The translations under genes were made by a program, and so were the position numbers. The notes under the pieces were generated by a model that saw only the letters and a program-made list of their open reading frames with translations, ran no database searches and was not told where the DNA came from. A stretch of DNA of 47,035 nt, taken from Oscillospiraceae bacterium. Its GTDB lineage: Bacteria; Bacillota; Clostridia; Oscillospirales; Oscillospiraceae. The DNA lies in contig JAKSQD010000010.1 in the NCBI GenBank assembly GCA_024404315.1, positions 1 to 47,035 on the forward strand, written 5' to 3'. Shown piece by piece: positions 26,830-34,785 of this stretch. Numbering within the stretch: position 1 is the stretch's first letter; each line of letters begins with the position of its first letter.

Positions 26830-27699
26830 TTACAGCTGATCGACAGGGGTCTTGGTGCGGTCAGCGTTGTAAACATAGAAGCCCTTGCCAGACTTGCAGC
26901 CCAGGTTGCCGCCACGAACCATCTTGCGCAGCAGGGGGCAAGCACGATACTTGGGATCCTTGGTCTCGTTGAACAGAACGTCCATGATAGCCAGGCAGAT
27001 ATCCAGGCCGATATAGTCGCCCAGCTCCAGGGGACCCATGGGATGGTTTGCGCCCAGCTTCATAGCGGCGTCGATACCAGCGATGTCAGAAACGCCTTCC
27101 ATCTTGATGAAAGCAGCCTCGTTAATCATGGGAATCAGGATGCGGTTGACGACGAAGCCAGCAGCCTCATTGACCTGAACGGGAACCTTGCCGATCTGCT
27201 CGGAGATTTCCTTAATCTTAGCGACGGTCTCAGCGGTGGTGTTAGCGCCGGCAATGACCTCGACCAGCTTCATGCGGTCAGCGGGGTTAAAGAAGTGCAT
27301 ACCGATGACGGGATGCTCAATGCCCTTGCCGATCTCGGTGATGGACAGAGAAGAGGTGTTGGAGCACAGAATTGCCTCGGGCTTGCAGATCTTGTCCAGC
27401 TCGCCGAAGGTGGTCTTCTTCACGCCCATATCCTCAAAAGCAGCCTCGACGACCAGATCCACATCACCGCACAGATCTTCCTTCAGGCCGGGAGTGATGT
27501 TATTGACGATAGCGTCAACCTTCTCCTGGGACAGCTTGCCCTTAGCGACCAGACGAGCATAGCCAGCAGCAATCTTAGCCTTGCCGCCCTCAGCCCACTC
27601 CTGCTTGATGTCACACAGAGCGACTTCGCAGCCTGCCTGTGCGAATGCCTTAGCGATGCCCTGACCCATGGTGCCGGCGCCGATAATACCAACTTTCAT
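26830..27699 (-). CDS. hbd: 3-hydroxybutyryl-CoA dehydrogenase
   Basis: Hbd reduces acetoacetyl-CoA to 3-hydroxybutyryl-CoA. The 289 residues begin with the NAD(P)-binding GIIGAGTMGQGIA (4-16), followed by VVEAAFED, SNTSSLSITEIG, the catalytic histidine region GMHFFNPADRMKLVEVI (near 138) and AGFVVNRILIPMINEA. AGGAGG precedes the start. Upstream, between crt and hbd, 128 bases hold a long hairpin (CGGTTTT/AAAACCG arms) and a smaller ATGC/GCAT one. No thiolase gene is present to supply acetoacetyl-CoA. Confidence 0.97.
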   Translation of the reverse strand: MKVGIIGAGTMGQGIAKAFAQAGCEVALCDIKQEWAEGGKAKIAAGYARLVAKGKLSQEKVDAIVNNITPGLKEDLCGDVDLVVEAAFEDMGVKKTTFGELDKICKPEAILCSNTSSLSITEIGKGIEHPVIGMHFFNPADRMKLVEVIAGANTTAETVAKIKEISEQIGKVPVQVNEAAGFVVNRILIPMINEAAFIKMEGVSDIAGIDAAMKLGANHPMGPLELGDYIGLDICLAIMDVLFNETKDPKYRACPLLRKMVRGGNLGCKSGKGFYVYNADRTKTPVDQL

Positions 27700-27827
27700 T
27701 GTAATTACCTCCTATATTTTCCTTTATCTATAATATGCTCTCGCATAATTATGATCGAACGAACAAACGGTTTTCACGCTCCGAAAGGGACGGCTCCGAA
27801 AAACCGCCCCAAAATGGACAAACCAGA

Positions 27828-28613
27828 TTAGTTATTGGTGAAAACGGGCTTGGGCTTGGGCTTCTCGCGGCTCATGAAGCAGCCCATACCCTCGATCTGG
27901 TCGTGGGTCTCGAAGCAGTCGCCGAAGAGCTTCTCTTCCAAAGCGATTGCGTCATCCATGTTCAGATCCAGGCCGTCATTGATGGCCTTCTTGCAGTTGC
28001 GGACGGCAATGGGAGCCTGCTTTGCGATGCCAGCGGCCATCTTCAGAGCGGCGGGCATCAGCTCCTCTGCGGGGTAAACAGCGTTGACCAGGCCAATGCG
28101 CAGAGCCTCGTCAGCCTTGATGTTGCGGCCAGTATAGATCAGCTGCTTTGCCATGCCGGGGCTGACCAGACGAGCCAGGCGCTGGGTGCCGCCGAAGCCG
28201 GGGGTGATGCCCAGACCCACTTCGGGCTGACCAAAGACAGCGGTCTCGGAGCAAATGCGGATGTCGCAGGACATAGCCAGCTCATTGCCGCCGCCCAGAG
28301 CGAAGCCATTGATGGCTGCGATAACGGGGATAGCCAGGGTCTCGATCTTACGGAAAACATCGTTGCCCTTCTTGCCGAAGGCTTCGCCCTCTGCCTTGGT
28401 GAGCTTGCTCATCTCGCCGATGTCAGCGCCAGCGACGAAAGAACGGTCTCCTGCGCCGGTGATAACGAGCGCACGAATTGCGTTGAGGTCGAGGGAGTCG
28501 ATTGCAGCATCCAGCTCCTCCAGGACGGAGCTATTCAGAGCATTGAGAGCTTTGGGACGGTCAATGGTCAGGACAGCAACAGCGCCCTGAGTTTCCAGAT
28601 TGATGAATGCCAT
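27828..28613 (-). CDS. crt: Crotonase (3-hydroxybutyryl-CoA dehydratase)
   Basis: Crt dehydrates 3-hydroxybutyryl-CoA to crotonyl-CoA. The 261 residues have the enoyl-CoA hydratase oxyanion-hole motifs GDRSFVAGADIGEM (near 60) and GFALGGGNELAMSCD (near 105), and the catalytic glutamate region FGQPEVGLGITPGFGGTQR (near 130). The start at 28613 follows AAGGAGG; a longer frame runs upstream into the promoter and is rejected. First gene of the crt-hbd-bcd-etfBA operon. Confidence 0.97.
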   Translation of the reverse strand: MAFINLETQGAVAVLTIDRPKALNALNSSVLEELDAAIDSLDLNAIRALVITGAGDRSFVAGADIGEMSKLTKAEGEAFGKKGNDVFRKIETLAIPVIAAINGFALGGGNELAMSCDIRICSETAVFGQPEVGLGITPGFGGTQRLARLVSPGMAKQLIYTGRNIKADEALRIGLVNAVYPAEELMPAALKMAAGIAKQAPIAVRNCKKAINDGLDLNMDDAIALEEKLFGDCFETHDQIEGMGCFMSREKPKPKPVFTNN

Positions 28614-28648
28614 AGCGTGGTTCCTCCTTATAAAATTCTTGAGTGAGT

Positions 28649-28666
28649 TTGTGATTTTTTTAACTA
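28649..28666. promoter_or_regulatory. Candidate Rex operator in the crt leader
   Basis: TTGTGATTTTTTTAACTA fits the clostridial Rex consensus (TTGTTAA-N4-TTAACAA) at 11 of 14 fixed positions. It lies just downstream of the expected transcription start of crt, where a repressor would block. This is an inference from motif and location. Confidence 0.4.
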
Positions 28667-28680
28667 ACTGCCTTGGAATA

Positions 28681-28709
28681 AGTATACCGCTTTTTGTCCC
28701 CGCTTGCAA
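28681..28709 (-). promoter_or_regulatory. Promoter of the butyryl-CoA operon
   Basis: On the minus strand, TTGCAA (28709-28704) and TATACT (28686-28681) are 17 bases apart, upstream of crt. Confidence 0.85.
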
Positions 28710-28902
28710 GTGAAAATCTACCAAATCCCATAAATTTTTTTTGTGCTTTTTTCCAGAAAACGGCAGAACTGCCAGTTGTCACTTATTTGTCGTTTTATGG
28801 CGGTTGCATCGCAAAAACATGGTGACAATTCGTCTAAAGGCAATCCGTTGACAAAAGATGTCTCGTTTTTGAGCCAGTGGGAATAAACCTTCGGCGACTG
28901 GT
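28710..28902. other. Intergenic stretch between divergent crt and DUF1540 genes
   Basis: No gene was seen. It contains a widely spaced inverted repeat (TTGTCAC at 28776-28782 and GTGACAA at 28822-28828) and a TATAAT at 28903-28908 that could serve the DUF1540 gene, though no good -35 stands before it. Confidence 0.4.
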
Positions 28903-28941
28903 TATAATAGACTTGTACCAAACAAAAGGAGGAATCATTCC

Positions 28942-29121
28942 ATGGAACAAATCAATAACAGCATTCATTGCAGCGTGAAATCCTGCGCTTATCACGCAGA
29001 CAGCAAGGATTTTTGCACCCTGAACAGCATCAAGGTTGGCTGCTGTGGCGACACCCGCCCCAAGACCTGTGACTGCACCGAGTGCGCTTCTTTCCAGACC
29101 AACGGCAAGACCTGCGGCTGA
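28942..29121 (+). CDS. DUF1540 cysteine-rich small protein
   Basis: A 59-residue protein with eight cysteines (CSVKSCAYH, FCTLNSIKVGCCGD, KTCDCTECASF), the pattern of the DUF1540 family found in spore-forming Firmicutes. The cysteines probably bind a metal such as zinc. The function is unknown, and a sporulation link is family-level inference only. AAAGGAGG precedes the ATG. It is monocistronic, ending at a hairpin at 29168-29200. Confidence 0.85.
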   Translation: MEQINNSIHCSVKSCAYHADSKDFCTLNSIKVGCCGDTRPKTCDCTECASFQTNGKTCG

Positions 29122-29167
29122 TTCTCTGGCGCTTCCAAGGTGAAGCATTTCTGAACAGAGTCAAAGA

Positions 29168-29200
29168 AAGGGCAGTGTTTCCACGGAGGCGCTGCCTTTT
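29168..29200 (+). terminator. Terminator of the DUF1540 gene
   Basis: AAAGGGCAG pairs with CTGCCTTTT across a short interior loop, ending in a four-T run. Confidence 0.65.
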
Positions 29201-29216
29201 CGGATGGGATGGTCAG

Positions 29217-29735
29217 TTACTCCCCCACCGCATCCAGGCTTTCTTGCGCAAGCGCTACATACTCCTTCCAATTGTGCTGTTTGGAGGCAAGTTCACGCTC
29301 TTTCACGGGGCGCACCGCTTTGGCGGGAACCCCCAGCGCCAGCGTTCCGTCAGGAAGAACCGTTCCGCCCGTCACCAGAGCACCGGCTCCAATGATACAG
29401 TTCTTTCCAATCACAGCGCCGGAAAGAACCGTTGCCCCCATGCCAATGAGCGAATCGTCCCCCACTGTGCAGCTGTGGATGATAGCGCCGTGACCAATGG
29501 TGACATTTCTGCCCAGGGTGAGGGGCTTTCCTCCGTCGCAGTGGAGAACGGCTCCGTCCTGAATGTTGGTGTTTTCGCCGACGGTGATGGGGGCTTCGTC
29601 CCCACGGAGGGTGGCGGCGTACCAGATGCTGACGTTTGCCTCACAGGTTACGCTTCCGATGACGGCAGCGTTTTCCGCTATGCGAACCGTAGGGGCAAGG
29701 GTTGGATGGATGCCTTGATAGGGTCTGATTATCAT
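29217..29735 (-). CDS. Gamma-class carbonic anhydrase-like hexapeptide-repeat protein
   Basis: A 172-residue left-handed beta-helix protein of the gamma-carbonic anhydrase/YrdA family. The metal-ligand histidines are visible in GAVLHCDGG (near 66) and TIGHGAIIHSC (near 83-90). Hexapeptide-type repeats run from about 25 to 140, then a C-terminal helix. Carbonic anhydrase activity is likely but not certain. The start at 29735 gives MIIRPYQGI, the family's usual beginning, after GGAAAGGAAG; an upstream in-frame ATG lies inside the preceding terminator and was rejected. Confidence 0.9.
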   Translation of the reverse strand: MIIRPYQGIHPTLAPTVRIAENAAVIGSVTCEANVSIWYAATLRGDEAPITVGENTNIQDGAVLHCDGGKPLTLGRNVTIGHGAIIHSCTVGDDSLIGMGATVLSGAVIGKNCIIGAGALVTGGTVLPDGTLALGVPAKAVRPVKERELASKQHNWKEYVALAQESLDAVGE

Positions 29736-29755
29736 AGCATTGCTTCCTTTCCTGA

Positions 29756-29802
29756 TATAAAAAGTCAGCCTAACGGCGGTCTCATCCATCGTCAGGCTGA
29801 CT
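29756..29802 (-). terminator. Terminator between the formate/nitrite transporter and carbonic anhydrase genes
   Basis: On the minus strand, AGTCAGCC and GGCTGACT form an 8-bp stem followed by five T. It ends the transporter unit; only read-through would reach the carbonic anhydrase gene, 20 bases on. Confidence 0.8.
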
Positions 29803-29868
29803 GATTGTTTCTGGTGTTCGTATGAAAATGGGTGGGATTTGTCTTTTTATCCCCCAGCCGATCGCTTA

Positions 29869-30639
29869 TTACTTTTTCTCCCAGCTGATGACCCAGTAGG
29901 GCAGAGCCACAAAAGCTGCGCCGCCCAAAATGTTGCCAATGGAGACAAAGAACAGGCTCTTGAAATAACCCAAGACCGGAATTACGGTGTCACCGGCGTT
30001 CAGCATACCAATCAGGATGGATGCCATGTTTGCAACGCTGTGCTCAAAGCCGCAAATCATGAAGATGAGGATGCACCAGACGGACATGATGAGCTTTGCC
30101 ACCTCGTTTTGGAGCTTGATGGAGCACCAAACGGCCAGACACACGCAGATATTGCAGAAAATTCCACGAAAAATCATCTGAACCGGGGGATAAGAGACCT
30201 TCGCCAAGGCGGTTGCCGCAAAAGCAGCCGCATGAACGGGGGCGATAGCACCGGAGAGCTGATAGAACACAGCCGTCAACACGCTGCCTGCCAGGTTGCC
30301 CAGCCAGCACACCGCCCAGAGCATCGCCACATCCGCCCAGCTGACCCGCTTTTCCAGCGCTCCGGCGGTCATGACCATATTATTACCGGTGAACAGCTCG
30401 GAACCGGCGGCAATGACCAGGCTCAAGGCGGAGGAAAAGAGCAGGGCGGCGATGAGCTTGGGCACGGTGGAGCCTGCCTCCGCAGCGAGCGAGCTCATGA
30501 CGGTGGACACCATTCCACCAAAAGCGACAAACATACCTGCCAGCATAGAGGAGACAAAATAACCCAACGGGTTCTTTTTCAGCAGGCTCAGTTTTCCTTC
30601 GGCGGCTTTGCAACAGGCCATGTAAGTATCGTGGAACAT
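29869..30639 (-). CDS. Formate/nitrite transporter (FNT) family protein
   Basis: A 256-residue channel-like membrane protein with six predicted helices. Family features are KKNPLGYFVSSMLAGMFVAF (near 22-42), SELFTGNNMVMTAG (the characteristic L-F-T-G-N loop, near 80), FRGIFCNICVCLAVW (near 158) and CGFEHSVANM (near 195). It moves formate, nitrite or a similar small anion. The substrate cannot be told from sequence, but formate is plausible in a fermenter. The start at 30639 follows AGAAAGAAG; the longer frame lacks a ribosome site. Confidence 0.92.
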   Translation of the reverse strand: MFHDTYMACCKAAEGKLSLLKKNPLGYFVSSMLAGMFVAFGGMVSTVMSSLAAEAGSTVPKLIAALLFSSALSLVIAAGSELFTGNNMVMTAGALEKRVSWADVAMLWAVCWLGNLAGSVLTAVFYQLSGAIAPVHAAAFAATALAKVSYPPVQMIFRGIFCNICVCLAVWCSIKLQNEVAKLIMSVWCILIFMICGFEHSVANMASILIGMLNAGDTVIPVLGYFKSLFFVSIGNILGGAAFVALPYWVISWEKK

Positions 30640-30710
30640 TGATAACAGCTTCTTTCTATTGTAAAATAACACAAGGAGAAAAACCACGTTTCCCCTTTAT
30701 TTGTGGCTTT

Positions 30711-30739
30711 AGGATAGCACATTGTGAAAAAACTGTCAA
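30711..30739 (-). promoter_or_regulatory. Promoter of the formate/nitrite transporter gene
   Basis: On the minus strand, TTGACA (30739-30734) and TATCCT (30716-30711) are 17 bases apart. Confidence 0.8.
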
Positions 30740-30793
30740 TCAATATTTGGAGGGGGTTGTATCAAAGCGGGGGGTATCAGTTTTCAACTTTTT

Positions 30794-30834
30794 AGGGCAA
30801 CAGCGCACAACAATCGGATGTATGTCTTGCCTTA
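30794..30834 (-). repeat. Decayed short hairpin element at the rfbB stop
   Basis: AGGGCAACAGCGCACAA...TCTTGCCTTAG matches the short derivatives at 34691 and 45528 with several substitutions and loss of part of the stem. It overlaps the rfbB stop codon (complement of TTA at 30832-30834). Confidence 0.7.
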
Positions 30835-31851
30835 GCGGTTGCCGTACATTTTTTCATAGTAGTTCTGATATTCGCCGGAAATGATGGTCTCCCACCACTC
30901 ACGGTTATCCAAATACCATTGGATGGTCTTTTTGATGCCATCCTTGAACATGGTTTCCGGCAGCCAGCCCAACTCATTATGAATCTTGGTGGGGTCGATG
31001 GCATAACGCATATCATGGCCCTTGCGGTCGGTCACATGGGTGATGAGGCTCTCGGTCTTGCCCAGCTCCTTACAAATAAGCTTCACAATGTCGATGTTTT
31101 TCATCTCGTTGTGGCCGCCGATGTTATAGATCTCTCCCACTCGACCCTTATGGATAATCAGGTCAATGGCCTTGCAGTGATCCTCCACATACAGCCAGTC
31201 ACGGACGTTCAGACCCTCGCCGTAGACCGGCAGAGGCTTGTCATTCAAGGCGTTGGCAATCATGAGGGGAATCAGCTTCTCAGGGAAGTGATAGGGGCCA
31301 TAGTTGTTGGAGCAACGGGAGATGGTCACAGGCAGACCATAGGTGCGATGATAAGCCAGTACCAGCAGGTCAGCGCCAGCCTTAGAGGAGGAATAGGGGC
31401 TGCTGGTGTGGATGGGGGTTTCTTCGGTAAAGAAGAGGTCGGGGCGATCCAGCGGGAGATCACCATACACCTCATCGGTGGAAACCTGATGGTAACGCTG
31501 AACGCCATACTTGCGGGAGGCATCCATCATGGTGGCAGTGCCCAGAATGTTGGTGTTCAGGAAGATACCGGGGTCTTCAATGGAGCGGTCAACGTGGCTT
31601 TCGGCGGCGAAGTTCACCACAATATCGGGGCGCTCCTCCTCAAAGAGCTGGAATACCGCCTCACGGTCGCAGATATCCGCCTTGACAAAGCGGAAGTTGG
31701 GGTGATCCATCACGGGAGCCAGGGTGGACAGGTTGCCGGCGTAGGTCAGCTTGTCCAAGCAGATGACACGATAGTCAGGATGTTCCTTCAGCATGTGGAA
31801 GACAAAGTTACTTCCGATAAAACCGGCACCGCCGGTTACAAGAATCGTCAT
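30832..31851 (-). CDS. rfbB: dTDP-glucose 4,6-dehydratase
   Basis: RfbB converts dTDP-glucose to dTDP-4-keto-6-deoxyglucose on the route to rhamnose and other deoxysugars of the cell surface. The 339 residues have the Rossmann GGAGFIGSN (7-15), NFAAESHVDRS (near 80), STDEVYGDL (near 125), the catalytic YSSSK (near 158), and RCSNNYGPYHFPEKLIPLMI. The ATG at 31851 follows GTGAGG. No rfbA, rfbC or rfbD is adjacent, so it is an orphan gene. It is divergent from the GTPase-nuclease gene. Confidence 0.95.
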   Translation of the reverse strand: MTILVTGGAGFIGSNFVFHMLKEHPDYRVICLDKLTYAGNLSTLAPVMDHPNFRFVKADICDREAVFQLFEEERPDIVVNFAAESHVDRSIEDPGIFLNTNILGTATMMDASRKYGVQRYHQVSTDEVYGDLPLDRPDLFFTEETPIHTSSPYSSSKAGADLLVLAYHRTYGLPVTISRCSNNYGPYHFPEKLIPLMIANALNDKPLPVYGEGLNVRDWLYVEDHCKAIDLIIHKGRVGEIYNIGGHNEMKNIDIVKLICKELGKTESLITHVTDRKGHDMRYAIDPTKIHNELGWLPETMFKDGIKKTIQWYLDNREWWETIISGEYQNYYEKMYGNR

Positions 31852-31934
31852 ATGTTTCAACCTCACAGTTTTTTAGATGGAGTACTCGCAGAGAGAAAGG
31901 ACAGATCAGCACCAAAGAATGATCTGATAAGTGC

Positions 31935-31963
31935 ATTTTAACGCAGATGCGGCCATTTTGCAA
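31935..31963 (-). promoter_or_regulatory. Promoter of rfbB
   Basis: On the minus strand, TTGCAA (31963-31958) and TAAAAT (31940-31935) are 17 bases apart. Confidence 0.75.
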
Positions 31964-32018
31964 CCCATCATTTTTTACGAAAAGCAACCAATCAGCGTGT
32001 TTTCTGCCCAACAGGGAC

Positions 32019-32047
32019 TTGAACACCGCCTTTCTTTCGGGTATACT
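32019..32047 (+). promoter_or_regulatory. Promoter of the GTPase-nuclease fusion gene
   Basis: TTGAAC (32019-32024) and TATACT (32042-32047) are 17 bases apart. Confidence 0.8.
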
Positions 32048-32081
32048 GTAAAAAAGAAATCAGATTTTGGAGCAGATTCTT

Positions 32082-34694
32082 ATGAAAAAACTGGTAATCG
32101 GCATCATGGCTCATGTGGACTCCGGCAAAACAACCCTTTCCGAAGCCATGCTCTATCTCAGCGGCAGCATCAAAAAGCTGGGACGAGTGGATCACCGTGA
32201 CGCTTTTTTGGATAACTTCTCTTTGGAACGGGAAAGGGGTATCACCATCTTTTCGAAGCAAGCCATCCTTCCTTTGAATGGGCTGTCGGTGACGCTGCTG
32301 GATACCCCGGGACATGTGGACTTCTCCACAGAAATGGAGCGCACTTTGCAGGTGCTGGATTATGCGGTTCTGGTCATTAGCGGAACCGATGGTGTGCAGA
32401 GTCACACCGAAACCCTTTGGCGGCTGCTGAAACGTTGGAATATCCCCACGCTGCTTTTTGTGAACAAGATGGATTTGGATGGAGCCGATAAGGAACGGGT
32501 GCTGGAGCACCTCCACGCCCGATTGGACGAAAACATCGTGGTATTCGGCGGCGCTATCAACGAAAAAGACCCCGTCTTTTTGGACGAAGAAGCGCTGGCT
32601 ATGTGCGACGAGGGCTTGATGGAGGCTTATCTGGAAGAGGGCGAATTGAGCAAGGCTTCGGCGGTGGATGCAATTCGACAGAGAAAGGTTTTTCCCTGTT
32701 GGTTTGGCTCCGCTCTGCGGGTTCGTGGCGTGGGGGATTTTCTGGAGGATTTGGAGATTGTTACCCGTGCGCCGGATTACGCAGCGGAATTTGGCGCAAA
32801 GGTCTTTAAAATCGCCCGTGATAACCAAGGAAACCGCTTGACCTATCTGAAAGTGACCGGCGGAACCTTGAAAGCCAAAACCCTTCTGCATGGAGCCGCC
32901 CGGAACGGTGAGGAGTGGTCAGAAAAGACCGATCAGCTTCGGCTATACTCTGGAACCAAATTTACGCCAGTCGATACAGCAGAGGCCGGAACCATCTGTG
33001 CCGTCACCGGCCTGACGAAAACCTATCCCGGCCAGGGATTGGGCATGGAAACGGATACCGCCTCTCCCCTGCTGGAACCCGTTTTAACCTACCAGTTGAT
33101 TCTCCCCCGAGACTGTGACCCCCACGTTGCTCACAGCAAGCTGAAAGAGCTGGAAGAAGAAGACCCTCAGCTTCATCTCGTGTGGGATCCCATGCTGAAA
33201 CAGCTTTCCATCCAACTGATGGGGCAGGTGCAATTGGAAATTCTGCGAGAGATCATCCATCAGCGCTTTGATATAGAGGTGCGGTTTGGAACCGGTGCCA
33301 TTGTCTATAAAGAGACCATCGAAGCGCCGGTTATCGGCATTGGTCACTTTGAGCCGTTGCGCCATTACGCCGAGGTGCATTTGCTGCTGGAGCCTGGCGA
33401 GCCTGGCTCTGGTCTGGTGTTTGACACCGTGTGCCCGCTGGACGTGTTGGATCTCAACTGGCAGCGCCTGATTTTTACCCATCTGGAAGAAAAAGAACAC
33501 CTCGGCGTGCTGACCGGCTCCCCCATCACGGATATGAAGCTGACGCTGCTCACGGGTCGTGCTCACATCAAGCACACCGAAGGCGGCGATTTCCGCCAAT
33601 CCACCTATCGTGCCATCCGTCAGGGGCTCATGCAGGCCAAAAGCATTTTGCTGGAGCCTTGGTATCAATTCCGGCTGGAAGTGCCCCAGGAATGCCTCGG
33701 ACGGGCTATGTCTGACGTGACGCTGATGGAGGGCAGCTTTGAGGATCCCGTTTTGGACGGAGAGAACGCTGTGTTGACCGGTCGTGCTCCCGTTGCCACC
33801 ATGGGGGACTATCAAACGCAGCTGGCCGCCTACTCCAAAGGCCGTGGACGGCTGAATTGCTCCGTGGATGGCTACCGTCCCTGCCACAACACAGAGGAAG
33901 TGGTCGCCGCCCGAACCTACAACCCGGAGGCCGACTTGGACAACACGCCAGATTCTGTTTTTTGTTCCCATGGTGCTGGAACCATCGTGAAATGGAACGA
34001 AGTACCCGCTCACGCCCACTTGGACAGCTCCGCTTTTCTACAAAAGGAAGAACCCGAGGAAGAAGAGCAGCCTGTGACCGTCATTCGTCGGGGCGGCGCT
34101 GCGGCGGCGGCTTCCGACAAGGAATTGCAGGCGATTTTTGAAAAAAACTATGGCTCTGTCAAGAGTCATGATTTCCGTCCCACGCAGAAAGGCGGAAAAA
34201 AGACCATTGAAAGCTATTCAACGGACAAGCTAAAGCTGATTCAAAACTTGCAGCCGGTGAAAGAGTTTTTGCTGGTGGACGGCTACAACATTCTTTTCGC
34301 CTGGGATGAGCTGAAGCATCTGGCGGAAATGGATCTGAACGCCGCTCGGGAGCTTTTGACGGAAATGATGTGCAACTATCAGGGTTATAAGGGCTGCGGC
34401 CTGATTCTGGTATTTGACGCTTATAAAGTGCCCAACAATCCCGGAAGCGTGGAAAAGCGGGGAAATATCTTTGTGGTTTACACCAAGCACGCCGAAACCG
34501 CCGATATGTACATTGAAAAGGTCACTTATGAGATCGGCAAGCGCTATAAAGTGCGGGTGGCAACCTCCGACGGGCTGGAACAGCTCATCATTCTGGGCAA
34601 CGGAGCGCTGCGGGTGTCCGCCCGCATGTTCCGTCAGGAGGTAGAAGCGGCGGAAGGCGCTTTGCAAAACCTGCTGGATCGGTATCGTTATTAA
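32082..34694 (+). CDS. TetM-like translational GTPase fused to a Rae1/YacP-type NYN endoribonuclease domain
   Basis: An 870-residue protein. Residues about 1-650 follow the EF-G/TetM plan: P-loop AHVDSGKTT (10-18), ERERGITI switch I, DTPGH (74-78), NKMD (128-131), then domains II-V. In domain IV the loop where TetM has its tetracycline-ejecting YSPVSTPADF-type motif reads HIKHTEGGDFRQS (near 498), so drug resistance is unlikely. A linker (about 650-728) leads to a NYN domain resembling B. subtilis Rae1 (VDGYNILFAWDEL, with D733; VFDAYKV; HAETADMYIEK; ATSDGLEQL; RVSARMFRQEV). Rae1 cuts mRNA in the ribosomal A site. The ATG at 32082 follows GGAG. It forms a single-gene unit ending in a hairpin element. 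Confidence 0.9.
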   Translation: MKKLVIGIMAHVDSGKTTLSEAMLYLSGSIKKLGRVDHRDAFLDNFSLERERGITIFSKQAILPLNGLSVTLLDTPGHVDFSTEMERTLQVLDYAVLVISGTDGVQSHTETLWRLLKRWNIPTLLFVNKMDLDGADKERVLEHLHARLDENIVVFGGAINEKDPVFLDEEALAMCDEGLMEAYLEEGELSKASAVDAIRQRKVFPCWFGSALRVRGVGDFLEDLEIVTRAPDYAAEFGAKVFKIARDNQGNRLTYLKVTGGTLKAKTLLHGAARNGEEWSEKTDQLRLYSGTKFTPVDTAEAGTICAVTGLTKTYPGQGLGMETDTASPLLEPVLTYQLILPRDCDPHVAHSKLKELEEEDPQLHLVWDPMLKQLSIQLMGQVQLEILREIIHQRFDIEVRFGTGAIVYKETIEAPVIGIGHFEPLRHYAEVHLLLEPGEPGSGLVFDTVCPLDVLDLNWQRLIFTHLEEKEHLGVLTGSPITDMKLTLLTGRAHIKHTEGGDFRQSTYRAIRQGLMQAKSILLEPWYQFRLEVPQECLGRAMSDVTLMEGSFEDPVLDGENAVLTGRAPVATMGDYQTQLAAYSKGRGRLNCSVDGYRPCHNTEEVVAARTYNPEADLDNTPDSVFCSHGAGTIVKWNEVPAHAHLDSSAFLQKEEPEEEEQPVTVIRRGGAAAAASDKELQAIFEKNYGSVKSHDFRPTQKGGKKTIESYSTDKLKLIQNLQPVKEFLLVDGYNILFAWDELKHLAEMDLNAARELLTEMMCNYQGYKGCGLILVFDAYKVPNNPGSVEKRGNIFVVYTKHAETADMYIEKVTYEIGKRYKVRVATSDGLEQLIILGNGALRVSARMFRQEVEAAEGALQNLLDRYRY

Positions 34695-34734
34695 GGCAAC
34701 ACCGCACAATAGTGAATGTGCGGTATTGCCTTAA
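34691..34734 (+). repeat. Short hairpin derivative of the 162-bp element
   Basis: TTAAGGCAACACCGCAC and GTGCGGTATTGCCTTAA pair almost fully (one C-A mismatch) around a 10-base loop. It equals the two ends of the 162-bp element joined at their shared TGCG. The left arm contains the TAA stop codon of the GTPase-nuclease gene. Confidence 0.88.
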
Positions 34735-34773
34735 ACAAAAATGGCCGCTGGGGAATACGCTTCCTCAACGGCC
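34735..34773 (-). terminator. Terminator of the phosphate operon
   Basis: On the minus strand, GGCCGTTGAGGAA pairs with TTCCCCAGCGGCC (two imperfect pairs) and is followed by ATTTTTG. Confidence 0.8.
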
Positions 34774-34785
34774 TTCTCTTTATGT

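Noticed and set aside
32082-34694. Tetracycline resistance protein
   Set aside because: The domain IV loop lacks the TetM drug-displacing motif and the C-terminus is a nuclease-type domain, so resistance is not supported.
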